A stretch of DNA of 64,000 nt, taken from positions 84,435 to 148,434 of the forward strand of contig CABZKA010000001.1 of the NCBI GenBank assembly GCA_902526165.1. The letters run 5' to 3'. Positions 7,556 to 15,039 of the stretch are shown here, piece by piece (the stretch's first letter is position 1; each line of letters starts with the position of its first letter). Below the pieces are notes generated by a model. That model did no database searches and had not been told where the DNA came from. It saw only the letters and a program-made list of their open reading frames with translations. Source of the DNA: an uncultured Bacteroidota bacterium (GTDB taxonomy: Bacteria; Bacteroidota; Bacteroidia; Flavobacteriales; Flavobacteriaceae). The translations under genes were made by a program, and so were the position numbers.

Positions 7556-9697
7556 ATGAAAAACTTAATAAGGGCTACCTTGATATTGGCCCTACTAATA
7601 ACAAATAAAAATTTTTCTCAAGAAGTTGAGATTGATTCAATATTACCTGTATACCTTGATGAGGTGATTGTTTCAACCCCTTTTGGAGAGACAGCTGATG
7701 ATAATGTAATAAAAGTTACAAAAGTTGATTTGGCTAAAATGAGTGCTGTAAACACTCAAACAATGAAAGATGTTCTTGAAGAAACACCAGGACTTTCATT
7801 CATATCGACAGGACCTGGCATATATAAACCAAACATTAGAGGTTTATCATCCAATCGTGTGGTTGTTTTTAATCAAAACATTCGCTATGAGAATCAACAA
7901 TGGGGTGATGAACACGGAATTGATATTGCAACTGGTGGTGTGAGCTCCGTTGAATTGATTAAAGGGCCTACTTCCATTTTATACGGAAGTGATGCCATCG
8001 GGGGTGTCCTATACTTTAATCCTCAACAATATCTAAAATACAATGGAACCAAAGGTGATTTTAGTACATTCTACAATACGAATTACTCTGGTTTTAATTC
8101 CACGATTGGAGTCAGTACAACAATTGATGAATTCAGTTTAATCGCTAGGGCAAGTGTTGTTGAAAACGGTGATTATTCAGGATCTCAAAGACCTGACAGT
8201 AATGATGGTCCATACGAAAGTACTGGGATGGAATCTAAAGATTTTCAACTTGCTTTGGGGTATTCTAAAGGTAATTACAGTTCTGATTTGAGACTTAATT
8301 TCAACGAATCAATACTTTATGTTCCTCACGGAGATGAAGAGGAGGGTCATGATGACCATGATGATGGCGACCATGACGATGATGATCATGATGATGATCA
8401 TGATGATGATCATGATGAGGACCATGATGATCACGAAGAGCATGAGGAAGAGGAAAGTTACCAAGACATTGAGAACTTTATCGTTAGTTGGAAAAATGAT
8501 GTAAAGTTTGACAATTCGGCATTATCAGTAACTGTAGGTTTTTCTCAGAATTTGAGAAAAGAGTTTGGCCATCACGGTGAAGAAGGTCATGATGATCATG
8601 ACGAGGACGATCACGATGATGATCATGATGATGACCATGATGATCATGACGAGCATGGTGAAGAAGCTGCACTTGATATGACATTAAGAGTAACTTCACT
8701 CGACTGGAAATATGTTAATGAAAAAAATGACAATATTGAGCTTGCTGTTGGAGGAAACTTTATTCACCAAACTAATGAAAACCATGGAGAAGAGATCTTA
8801 GTACCTAACGCTAAAAAAAATGATATGGGACTATTTATGCTTTCACATTTTCATTTTGATTCCTCAGATCTAATGATTGGAGCAAGAGCTGACATAAGAA
8901 AAATTGATGCAATTGGTATTGAAAAAACATATTCAAGTATGACTGCATCAGCTGGTTACAAATTGGATCTTGGTGGATCTTCTATTTTTAGATTGAATAT
9001 GGCAACTGGCTACAGAGCTCCTAATCTTTCTGAATTGTTTTCTGATGGTGAGCATCACGGAACTGGTCGATATGAAATAGGATCTGATCAATTATCAGTA
9101 GAGAAAAATTTTCAAACTGATATTTCTTTTGAGACATCTAATGAAAAATCAAGTTTACTAGTAGATTTATTTTATAATAATATAAATGATTATATATTCT
9201 TAAATCCAACAGGTGCTCAGACTGATGAATTCATGCCTATCTATGAGTATACACAATCAGATGCAACTATTCTAGGTGGTGAAATTGCATATTCTTCTGA
9301 AACTGGAATTGATTGGTTATCGTACTATGCTTCAATGGAATACTTAAGAGGTAAAAAGAAAAATGATGGATGGTTACCAGACATTCCACCTGTAACGTTC
9401 AAACTCAATCTTGATTTAGATTTTAGTGAAAAAATTAACTACGAAATTGATATTTTACATAAAGCTAGACAAGATAAAGTTGCAATTTTTGAGAATTCAA
9501 CTCATTCAAACTTCCTAGTTGATATTTCTGGACAGTATGAATTAAATACTTCATACCCTGGTGCTAAAGCTCAGTTGTTTTGGAAGGTAGAGAATGTTTT
9601 TGACAAGTACTATTACGATCATTTATCCAGATTTAAAAACTACGGTTTTTTTGATATGGGCAGAAATGTTTCTATTGGACTTAAAATTTCTTATTAG
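7556..9697 (+). CDS. TonB-dependent outer-membrane receptor with two His/Asp-rich inserts (probable zinc receptor)
   Basis: A 713-residue receptor with a signal peptide (ends NKNFSQ) and a plug domain containing MKDVLEETPGLSF, IRGLSSNRVVVF and IKGPTSILYGSDAIGG. The beta-barrel ends in a terminal strand NVSIGLKISY. Two inserts, at about residues 258-300 and 338-370, consist almost only of His, Asp and Glu (GHDDHDDGDHDDDDHDDD and GHDDHDEDDHDDDHDDDHD). They fall where extracellular loops are expected. His-rich loops are known in ZnuD-type zinc receptors, so zinc capture is the likeliest role. A strong terminator follows directly. Confidence 0.93.
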   Translation: MKNLIRATLILALLITNKNFSQEVEIDSILPVYLDEVIVSTPFGETADDNVIKVTKVDLAKMSAVNTQTMKDVLEETPGLSFISTGPGIYKPNIRGLSSNRVVVFNQNIRYENQQWGDEHGIDIATGGVSSVELIKGPTSILYGSDAIGGVLYFNPQQYLKYNGTKGDFSTFYNTNYSGFNSTIGVSTTIDEFSLIARASVVENGDYSGSQRPDSNDGPYESTGMESKDFQLALGYSKGNYSSDLRLNFNESILYVPHGDEEEGHDDHDDGDHDDDDHDDDHDDDHDEDHDDHEEHEEEESYQDIENFIVSWKNDVKFDNSALSVTVGFSQNLRKEFGHHGEEGHDDHDEDDHDDDHDDDHDDHDEHGEEAALDMTLRVTSLDWKYVNEKNDNIELAVGGNFIHQTNENHGEEILVPNAKKNDMGLFMLSHFHFDSSDLMIGARADIRKIDAIGIEKTYSSMTASAGYKLDLGGSSIFRLNMATGYRAPNLSELFSDGEHHGTGRYEIGSDQLSVEKNFQTDISFETSNEKSSLLVDLFYNNINDYIFLNPTGAQTDEFMPIYEYTQSDATILGGEIAYSSETGIDWLSYYASMEYLRGKKKNDGWLPDIPPVTFKLNLDLDFSEKINYEIDILHKARQDKVAIFENSTHSNFLVDISGQYELNTSYPGAKAQLFWKVENVFDKYYYDHLSRFKNYGFFDMGRNVSIGLKISY
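8345..8450 (+). repeat. In-frame GAT/CAT microsatellite encoding a His/Asp/Glu tract (first)
   Basis: A degenerate trinucleotide array of GAT, GAC and CAT codons (for example catgatgatgatcatgatga) lies within the receptor gene and encodes its first metal-binding insert. The reading frame is intact through it. Such arrays can change length by replication slippage without breaking the frame. Confidence 0.85.
8586..8660 (+). repeat. In-frame GAT/CAT microsatellite encoding a His/Asp/Glu tract (second)
   Basis: A second array with the same codon vocabulary as the tract 240 bases upstream, encoding the second His/Asp-rich insert of the receptor. The sequence between the two arrays encodes ordinary beta-barrel strands, so the two tracts probably lie in different surface loops. 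Confidence 0.85.
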
Positions 9698-9703
9698 AAT
9701 TTT

Positions 9704-9733
9704 AAAAAAGCGGCTTACGAGCCGCTTTTTTTT
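9704..9733 (+). terminator. Rho-independent terminator after the zinc-type receptor
   Basis: A perfect stem GCGGCT/AGCCGC with loop TACG is followed by eight T residues and preceded by six A residues. It begins 7 bases after the receptor stop codon. It separates the pnuC-kinase-receptor operon from the TPP-riboswitch unit. The A-tract also makes it potentially bidirectional. Confidence 0.93.
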
Positions 9734-9751
9734 ATAACTTTATTTAAATTA

Positions 9752-9818
9752 TTGGGGTGCTACGGCTGAGATTATACCCATTGAACCTGACAAAGTAATT
9801 TTTGTAAGGAAATGTGAC
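9752..9818 (+). promoter_or_regulatory. TPP riboswitch (THI element)
   Basis: The conserved THI-box blocks occur in order: GGGGTGC (9754-9760), GGCTGAGA (9764-9771), TACCC (9775-9779), GAACCTGA (9783-9790), then GTAAT and GTAAGGAAA, which correspond to the second pyrophosphate-binding half. The element lies between a terminator and a TonB-receptor gene. No T-tailed hairpin occurs between it and the ATG at 9850, so control of translation initiation is more likely than attenuation. It predicts repression of the receptor when thiamine pyrophosphate is plentiful. Confidence 0.93.
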
Positions 9819-9849
9819 TCACTTTAGAATCCCGTTAAAATATGTAATT

Positions 9850-11985
9850 ATGAAAAATTTAATTTTAACGGTATTTGTATTTTCAAATCTTATTTTTTCA
9901 CAAGAAAATGCAATCGATACCATTTTAGTAAATAAACAGAATTTAGATGAAGTGGTTGTTACTGCAATTCGGGCATCTTCAAAGACACCAGTACCATATA
10001 AATTATTGGACGCTAATGATATTGCACGTGTCAATTTAGGCCAAGATATTCCTGTGATTCTAAGTATGACACCATCTGTAAATATTACATCGGATGCTGG
10101 AAATGGAATTGGATACACTGGAATGAGCATAAGAGGTTCTGATGGATCCAGAATTAATGTTACAATAAACGGAGTCCCCCTAAATGATTCTGAATCTCAT
10201 GGGACATATTGGGTTGATCTGCCAGATTTTGCTAGTAGTATTTCTAGTATTCAAATTCAGCGCGGGGTAGGCACATCAACCAATGGGGCTGGGGCTTTCG
10301 GTGGTAGTATTAATATTTCTACTAAAAAACAATCTCAGGCTCCTAAATTTAAATTATCAAATTCTTTTGGTAGCTATGGAACACTAAAAAATTCAATAAG
10401 TTTTACAACTGGAACTTTGGGTAATTATTTTGAACTAAGTGGTAATCTATCAAAAATATATTCCGATGGATATATCGACAGGGCATCCTCAAACTTAAAA
10501 GGATATTTCTTACAAGGTTCATATAATTATGATAAAACAAATATCAAACTAATTGCATTTGGTGGTCATGAAAGAACGTATCAAGCATGGTATGGACTTG
10601 ACCCAGAAACTCTAAATACCAACAGAAAATTCAATTATGCAGGGATGTATTATAATGCTGATGGTGAAGAAATGTTCTATGATAAACAAGAAGATAATTA
10701 TAAACAAGACCATTACCAGTTAATTTTTAATCATCAAATGAATGCTTATTGGAGAGCGAATTTAACATTTCATTACACTCACGGTAGAGGTTATTATGAG
10801 GAATATTCTGAGGACCAAAATTTATTAGATTATTTAATTAATGAGAACAGTGGTCAAGCCATTTCAGATCTAATTAGAAGAAAGTGGTTGGATAATGATT
10901 TTTACGGCTCACTCTTTAATTTTATTTATGATAAAAATTCAATAAAATTAATTTTAGGAGGAACTCTTAATAAATACTATGGTGATCACTATGGTGAAGT
11001 TATATGGGCGAGAAATGCAGGTAACTCAGAAATTAGACATCGATACTATGATAATTATGGAAACAAGGAGGAGTTTAACTTATTTTCAAAACTTGAATAC
11101 ACACTCAATGATAAACTTTACGCTTTTCTTGATCTCCAGAACAGAAATATAAATTATGACGCTATATTAATAGGAGGAGATAACGTCAATAAAAGTTTTA
11201 ATTTTTTTAATCCTAAAGCTGGTATTTATTATAAGCTTAATTCTAGTAATGAATTTTATTTCTCATTTGCCAGAGCGCATCGAGAACCTACTAGAACAGA
11301 TTATGAAAATGGAAACCCTTATCCTGAAATGCTGGATGATTTTGAGTTAGGATGGAAATACAAAGGCAAAAAATCTATATATAATATCAATTTGTATTTG
11401 ATGGATTATAATGATCAATTAGTTTTAACGGGTGAGAGAGATGATGTTGGATACTACATCAGAGCAAATGTTGGAGAAAGCTATAGAGCAGGGATTGAGT
11501 TCGATGGTGTTTTCTATATCGATGATTATTTTACAATTAAACCAAATATTACATTCAGTTCTAACAAAAACAATGACTATCTAACTCAATTTGATGGTAG
11601 CTTACAAAATTTTGGAAAAACATACATATCTTTTTCGCCAAACTTAATTTTTGGTAATTCTATTGAATTTAAAATGAACGATAAAACACTTTTATTTTTT
11701 AATACGAAGTATGTTGGAAAGCAATATATGTCAAATACAAATGTTGAGTCATCAGTTCTTGCTTCGTACTTGGTTAATGATTTGGGCATAAACCATAGTT
11801 TTTCTATATCAGGATTTTCAGATGATTTTGAATTAAAACTTTTGATTAATAATTTATTTAATCAAAAATATGAGAGCTATGGAGGACATTATTTTTATGA
11901 TATAGATAATAAGACATACTCAGGAGCATATTTTTATCCAATGGCTGAGATTAACTTCCTGATTGGTCTTGATTTTAATTTTTAA
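9850..11985 (+). CDS. TonB-dependent receptor under TPP riboswitch control (probable thiamine receptor)
   Basis: I place the start at ATG 9850, not the ORF-track GTG at 9814, because 9814 lies inside the riboswitch and 9850 gives a clean signal peptide (MKNLILTVFVFSNLIFSQ). The 711-residue protein has a TonB-box-like DEVVVTAIR, a plug domain (IPVILSMTPSVNI, SIRGSDGSRINVTINGVPLN, IQRGVGTSTNGAGAFGGSI) and a beta-barrel ending IGLDFNF. The TPP riboswitch identifies its ligand as thiamine or a precursor. It has no His-rich loops, unlike its upstream paralogue. The 3' end overlaps the convergent lipoprotein gene by 4 bases. Confidence 0.93.
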   Translation: MKNLILTVFVFSNLIFSQENAIDTILVNKQNLDEVVVTAIRASSKTPVPYKLLDANDIARVNLGQDIPVILSMTPSVNITSDAGNGIGYTGMSIRGSDGSRINVTINGVPLNDSESHGTYWVDLPDFASSISSIQIQRGVGTSTNGAGAFGGSINISTKKQSQAPKFKLSNSFGSYGTLKNSISFTTGTLGNYFELSGNLSKIYSDGYIDRASSNLKGYFLQGSYNYDKTNIKLIAFGGHERTYQAWYGLDPETLNTNRKFNYAGMYYNADGEEMFYDKQEDNYKQDHYQLIFNHQMNAYWRANLTFHYTHGRGYYEEYSEDQNLLDYLINENSGQAISDLIRRKWLDNDFYGSLFNFIYDKNSIKLILGGTLNKYYGDHYGEVIWARNAGNSEIRHRYYDNYGNKEEFNLFSKLEYTLNDKLYAFLDLQNRNINYDAILIGGDNVNKSFNFFNPKAGIYYKLNSSNEFYFSFARAHREPTRTDYENGNPYPEMLDDFELGWKYKGKKSIYNINLYLMDYNDQLVLTGERDDVGYYIRANVGESYRAGIEFDGVFYIDDYFTIKPNITFSSNKNNDYLTQFDGSLQNFGKTYISFSPNLIFGNSIEFKMNDKTLLFFNTKYVGKQYMSNTNVESSVLASYLVNDLGINHSFSISGFSDDFELKLLINNLFNQKYESYGGHYFYDIDNKTYSGAYFYPMAEINFLIGLDFNF

Positions 11986-12410
11986 TTATAAACTCTTAGT
12001 GAGGATCCAACTCTCTCTGTTCTGTACCTGACAAGGGGATATTTATTATTCTGATTAATATTATTTAACAGCTGTCCTGTGGCCAAACTATAAAGGTTTT
12101 GGGTACATTCGCAAGAAAGCTGAACACCAGAAATATTTAATTTTGGACAGGATGAATTCACAGCGTGATTTGGGGGACATTGTTCCCACGCTAAAATATC
12201 ACCATTAAAATTAAAAAGTACTATTCCACACACTCCAACCCCAACAAGTTCAACTGAACCACTGGGAAACTTAATATTATCATACAAAGGTAAATCCAAA
12301 TTAATTGTCTTATCAAATTTTAAATTTGGAATATAAGGGTTGTAATTGATGTTAGAGCTTTCGCAAGCACACAATAAAACAATTAAAAGTAAGGTGAGTC
12401 TCATTATCAA
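11982..12410 (-). CDS. Rieske-like lipoprotein with incomplete cluster ligands
   Basis: A 142-residue lipoprotein with lipobox-type LLCAC near residue 15. The mature part resembles a family found in many Flavobacteriia, sometimes labelled Rieske-type: INLDLPLYDNIKFP, then CPPNHAVNSSCP, VQLSCECTQNLYSLATGQ and a C-terminal YPLVRYRTERVGSSLRVYN. A true Rieske 2Fe-2S site needs C-X-H and C-X2-H; here the spacing is CPPNH and CECT, so cluster binding is doubtful. The function is unknown. It is divergent from greA, and a TAAATTTG box lies 4 bases before the start codon. Confidence 0.78.
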   Translation of the reverse strand: MIMRLTLLLIVLLCACESSNINYNPYIPNLKFDKTINLDLPLYDNIKFPSGSVELVGVGVCGIVLFNFNGDILAWEQCPPNHAVNSSCPKLNISGVQLSCECTQNLYSLATGQLLNNINQNNKYPLVRYRTERVGSSLRVYN

Positions 12411-12414
12411 TATT

Positions 12415-12422
12415 CAAATTTA
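12415..12422 (-). promoter_or_regulatory. -7 promoter box for the Rieske-like lipoprotein gene
   Basis: The minus strand reads TAAATTTG, matching TAnnTTTG, and ends 4 bases before the ATG at 12410. This spacing predicts a leaderless or near-leaderless transcript, as for ssb and era in this window. No clear -33 TTG is visible. Confidence 0.5.
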
Positions 12423-12457
12423 AATAAAAGAAGATTAAAATTTGTATATTAGTTAGT

Positions 12458-12480
12458 CCTCTGTAAAAGAGGTTTTTTTT
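12458..12480 (+). terminator. Terminator-like hairpin immediately upstream of greA
   Basis: CCTCT/AGAGG forms a 5-bp stem with loop GTAAA, followed by eight T residues. It ends 6 bases before the greA ATG. The nearest upstream plus-strand gene ends 470 bases away, across an antisense gene. It may stop read-through from the receptor gene or act as an attenuator in a short greA leader. Confidence 0.55.
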
Positions 12481-12486
12481 TAGTGT

Positions 12487-12960
12487 ATGAAGATTAATTA
12501 TTATACGAAAGGCGGATTAAATAAGTTAAGACTAGAGCTTAATAAGTTGAAAGATGTAGAAAGACCAAAAGCTTCGAAAGCAATTGCAGAAGCTAGAGAT
12601 AAAGGAGATTTAAGTGAAAATGCTGAGTATGATGCCGCAAAAGAAGCGCAAGGATTATTGGAGCTTAAAATTTCAAAATTGGAAGAAACACTTTCAAATG
12701 CTAGACTCATTGATGAATCTCAACTTGATTCCTCAAAAGTTCTTGTTTTGTCTAAAGTAAAAATTAAAAATCAGGTTAATCAGGCTACATTAGAATACAC
12801 CTTAGTTGCTGAGAGTGAAGCAAACTTAAGAGATGGTAAAATATCTGTAAACTCACCTATTGGTCAAGGTCTTTTAGGGAAGTCAGTAGGAGATGTTGCC
12901 AAGATAAAAGTCCCAAATGGAACAATTAATTTTGAAATTTTGTCAATAACAAGATCATAA
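12487..12960 (+). CDS. greA: Transcription elongation factor GreA
   Basis: A 157-residue protein of normal GreA length. The N-terminal coiled coil carries the acidic tip GDLSENAEYDAAKEAQ that enters the RNA polymerase secondary channel. The C-terminal FKBP-like domain contains SPIGQGLLGKSVGD. GreA stimulates cleavage of backtracked transcripts. It is followed 2 bases later by a HIT gene, a pairing common in Bacteroidota. A terminator-like hairpin sits just before the start. Confidence 0.97.
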   Translation: MKINYYTKGGLNKLRLELNKLKDVERPKASKAIAEARDKGDLSENAEYDAAKEAQGLLELKISKLEETLSNARLIDESQLDSSKVLVLSKVKIKNQVNQATLEYTLVAESEANLRDGKISVNSPIGQGLLGKSVGDVAKIKVPNGTINFEILSITRS

Positions 12961-12961
12961 T

Positions 12962-13354
12962 TTGTCGTCTATTTTTACTAAAATAATAAAAGGGGAGCTT
13001 CCATGTTACAGAATTGATGAGACAGATGATTGTTTTGCATTTTTAGATATTAACCCAAATCAAAAAGGTCATACCTTATGTGTTTTAAAAAAAGAAATTG
13101 ATTATATATTTGATTTAGAATTTGATGATTATCAAAAACTTATGAATTTTTGCAGAAAAATTGCTTTAGCATTAAAAAAATCAATCAATTGTAAAAGAAT
13201 TGCACTTTCCATCATTGGTCTTGAAGTTCCTCACGTACACGTTCACTTAATCCCAATAGAGTCAATGAGTGACATGAATTTTAGTAAGAAAATAAATTTA
13301 AGTGATAATGAGTTCAAATCAATAGTAAAAAAAATTAAATCAAATTTAAAATGA
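12962..13354 (+). CDS. HIT-family nucleotide hydrolase
   Basis: A 130-residue histidine-triad protein starting with TTG, giving the typical SSIFTKIIKGELPCYRI opening. The catalytic triad motif HVHVHLIPI is intact near residue 95. HIT proteins of this group hydrolyse nucleoside phosphoramidates or dinucleoside polyphosphates. The gene lies 2 bases after greA and overlaps the next start by 4 bases, so greA-HIT-DUF3127-aat look like one operon. Confidence 0.93.
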   Translation: MSSIFTKIIKGELPCYRIDETDDCFAFLDINPNQKGHTLCVLKKEIDYIFDLEFDDYQKLMNFCRKIALALKKSINCKRIALSIIGLEVPHVHVHLIPIESMSDMNFSKKINLSDNEFKSIVKKIKSNLK

Positions 13355-13716
13355 ATATTTCAGGAATAATAAAGTTAATAAGTGAAACAAAAGAGTATGG
13401 TTCTAACGGTTTTAAAAAAAGAGAACTTGTTATAACCACACAAGAACAATATCCTCAAAATATTATGGTTGAATTTATCCAAGATCGATGTGAAATTCTT
13501 GATTCATTCTCAGTTGGAGATTTTGTAAAAATCGATATTAATTTGAGAGGAAGAGAGTGGGTAAATAAAGATGGTGAAACAAAATATTTTAATTCAATTC
13601 AAGGTTGGAGAATTGAAAAGACTCAAAATCAAGTAGATAGAAATCTTCCCCCAATTCCTGAAGATATCGACATTAAATCTGACGATTCATCGGATTCTGA
13701 TGACTTGCCATTTTAA
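13351..13716 (+). CDS. DUF3127 protein with an SSB-like C-terminal tail
   Basis: A 121-residue protein. The N-terminal 90 residues match DUF3127 (KKRELVITTQEQYPQNIMVEF, VGDFVKIDINLRGREW, KYFNSIQGWRIE), a small predicted OB-like fold found mainly in Bacteroidota. The C-terminus is acidic and ends DDSSDSDDLPF, the same last five residues as the SSB encoded at 2030. This suggests a single-strand nucleic-acid-binding protein that recruits the same partners as SSB. The function is inference. It lies between the HIT and aat genes. Confidence 0.87.
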   Translation: MNISGIIKLISETKEYGSNGFKKRELVITTQEQYPQNIMVEFIQDRCEILDSFSVGDFVKIDINLRGREWVNKDGETKYFNSIQGWRIEKTQNQVDRNLPPIPEDIDIKSDDSSDSDDLPF

Positions 13717-13718
13717 GT

Positions 13719-14354
13719 ATGTATGAGCTAGGAAATGATTACAAATTCCCTTCCCCAAAATTGGCAAGTAATGAAGGTATTGTTGCAATCGGTGGAGACC
13801 TAAACCCTTTAAGAATATTAGAAGCTTATAAAAATGGTATTTTCCCATGGTTTAATGATGATGAAAATTTAATTTGGTGGAGTCCAGATCCAAGAATGGT
13901 ACTTTTTCCTGAAAAAATCAAGCTTTCAAAAAGCTTTAGATCCTTTTTAAAAAAAAAAGAGTACCGTGTTAGTTTCAATGAAAATTTTGAAAGTGTTATT
14001 GAATCGTGTTCAAATATTAAAAGAGTTGGTCAAAATGGTACTTGGATTACAAGTGGATTAAAAAAATCATTTATCAAACTTCATGAAATGGGACATGCCC
14101 ATTCGGTCGAAGTATGGCATCAAAACGTAATTATTGGTGGGTTGTATGGGTTAGATTTAGGTAATATTTTTTGTGGTGAAAGTATGTTTTCCACAAAACC
14201 AAATGCAAGTAAAGTTGCTTTGTATTCTTTGTGCAAAGAACTTAAGTCAAATTATTATAAGTTTATTGACTGCCAAGTTCCATCAGAGCATTTAAGGAGT
14301 CTAGGTGCTGAGGAAATTTCAAGAAATAGTTTTCTAGAAAAATTAATTAATTAG
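13719..14354 (+). CDS. aat: Leucyl/phenylalanyl-tRNA--protein transferase
   Basis: A 211-residue Aat with the family blocks EGIVAIGGDLNPLRILEAYKNGIFPWF, LIWWSPDPRMVLFPEKI, GLYGLDLGNIFCGESMFS and a final FIDCQVPSEHLRSLGA. It attaches Leu or Phe from charged tRNA to N-terminal Arg or Lys, marking proteins for ClpS/ClpAP degradation. It starts 2 bases after the DUF3127 stop and overlaps convergent truB by 8 bases. Confidence 0.96.
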   Translation: MYELGNDYKFPSPKLASNEGIVAIGGDLNPLRILEAYKNGIFPWFNDDENLIWWSPDPRMVLFPEKIKLSKSFRSFLKKKEYRVSFNENFESVIESCSNIKRVGQNGTWITSGLKKSFIKLHEMGHAHSVEVWHQNVIIGGLYGLDLGNIFCGESMFSTKPNASKVALYSLCKELKSNYYKFIDCQVPSEHLRSLGAEEISRNSFLEKLIN

Positions 14355-15039
14355 AGCATTTGAATTCATTAATACTAATTGATTTATTAATGTTGTAATC
14401 TCCAATTGAAAACCTTTCTAGGTGTTTTACAAATGCCCCTGAGTTAAGATTTTTTCCAAAATCGTTGGCAATTGTCCTTATGTAGGTCCCTTTTGAACAA
14501 GTAATTTTGAAATCGATTTCAGGAAAATTATTTTTTAATATACAGAATTCAAAAATATTAATTTTTCTTTTTTTTATATCAGTAATTTTCACTCCTTTTC
14601 TTGCAAAGTCATATAATTTGTTTCCTTTTTGTTTGATTGCTGAATATATGGGTGGCTCCTGATCCAACTCACCTTTAAACATATCGATTGTCTGTAAAAT
14701 ATGATCATTATTTATATGTTCAATTCCATAAACCTGGTCAATATCTGTTTCAAGATCAAAAGAAGGTGTTGTGGCACCAAAATAAAAAGTGGTGTAGTAA
14801 GTTTTTTTTAATGCTTGAAGTTTCTCAATCTCTTTTGTTTTTTTTCCTGTACAAATTAGCAGTAACCCTGTTGCTAAAGGATCTAGCGTACCTGCATGAC
14901 CAACCTTAATTTTTTTTAATCTATATTTTTTTTTCATAAAAAATCTTATGGTTTTTACAACATCAAATGATGACCAAAATAAGGGCTTGTAAATGGGAAG
15001 AATTAATCCTTCTTCAATTTTTTTGTTATCTATTAACAT
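14347..15039 (-). CDS. truB: tRNA pseudouridine(55) synthase TruB
   Basis: A 230-residue protein carrying the TruB catalytic motif HAGTLDPLATGLLL with its nucleophilic Asp, plus PPIYSAIKQKG and SKGTYIRTIANDFG. It makes pseudouridine at position 55 in the tRNA T-loop. It lacks an extended PUA domain, as is usual for the shorter Bacteroidota form. It directly follows uppP with no gap, as the last gene of ftsX-DUF3098-uppP-truB. Confidence 0.95.
   Translation of the reverse strand: MLIDNKKIEEGLILPIYKPLFWSSFDVVKTIRFFMKKKYRLKKIKVGHAGTLDPLATGLLLICTGKKTKEIEKLQALKKTYYTTFYFGATTPSFDLETDIDQVYGIEHINNDHILQTIDMFKGELDQEPPIYSAIKQKGNKLYDFARKGVKITDIKKRKINIFEFCILKNNFPEIDFKITCSKGTYIRTIANDFGKNLNSGAFVKHLERFSIGDYNINKSISINEFKCSN

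Noticed and set aside
8319-8699. ORFs at 8319-8504 (+) and 8484-8699 (-) with Met/Thr-rich or His/Asp-rich products
   Set aside because: They are out-of-frame readings of the GAT/CAT arrays inside the TonB receptor gene; a low-complexity array keeps several frames open.
9814-9849. GTG 9814 as the start of the second TonB receptor
   Set aside because: It lies at the 3' end of the TPP riboswitch; ATG 9850 gives a proper signal peptide.
11982-12410. Calling this lipoprotein a functional Rieske ferredoxin
   Set aside because: The C-X-H and C-X2-H ligand motifs are not intact.
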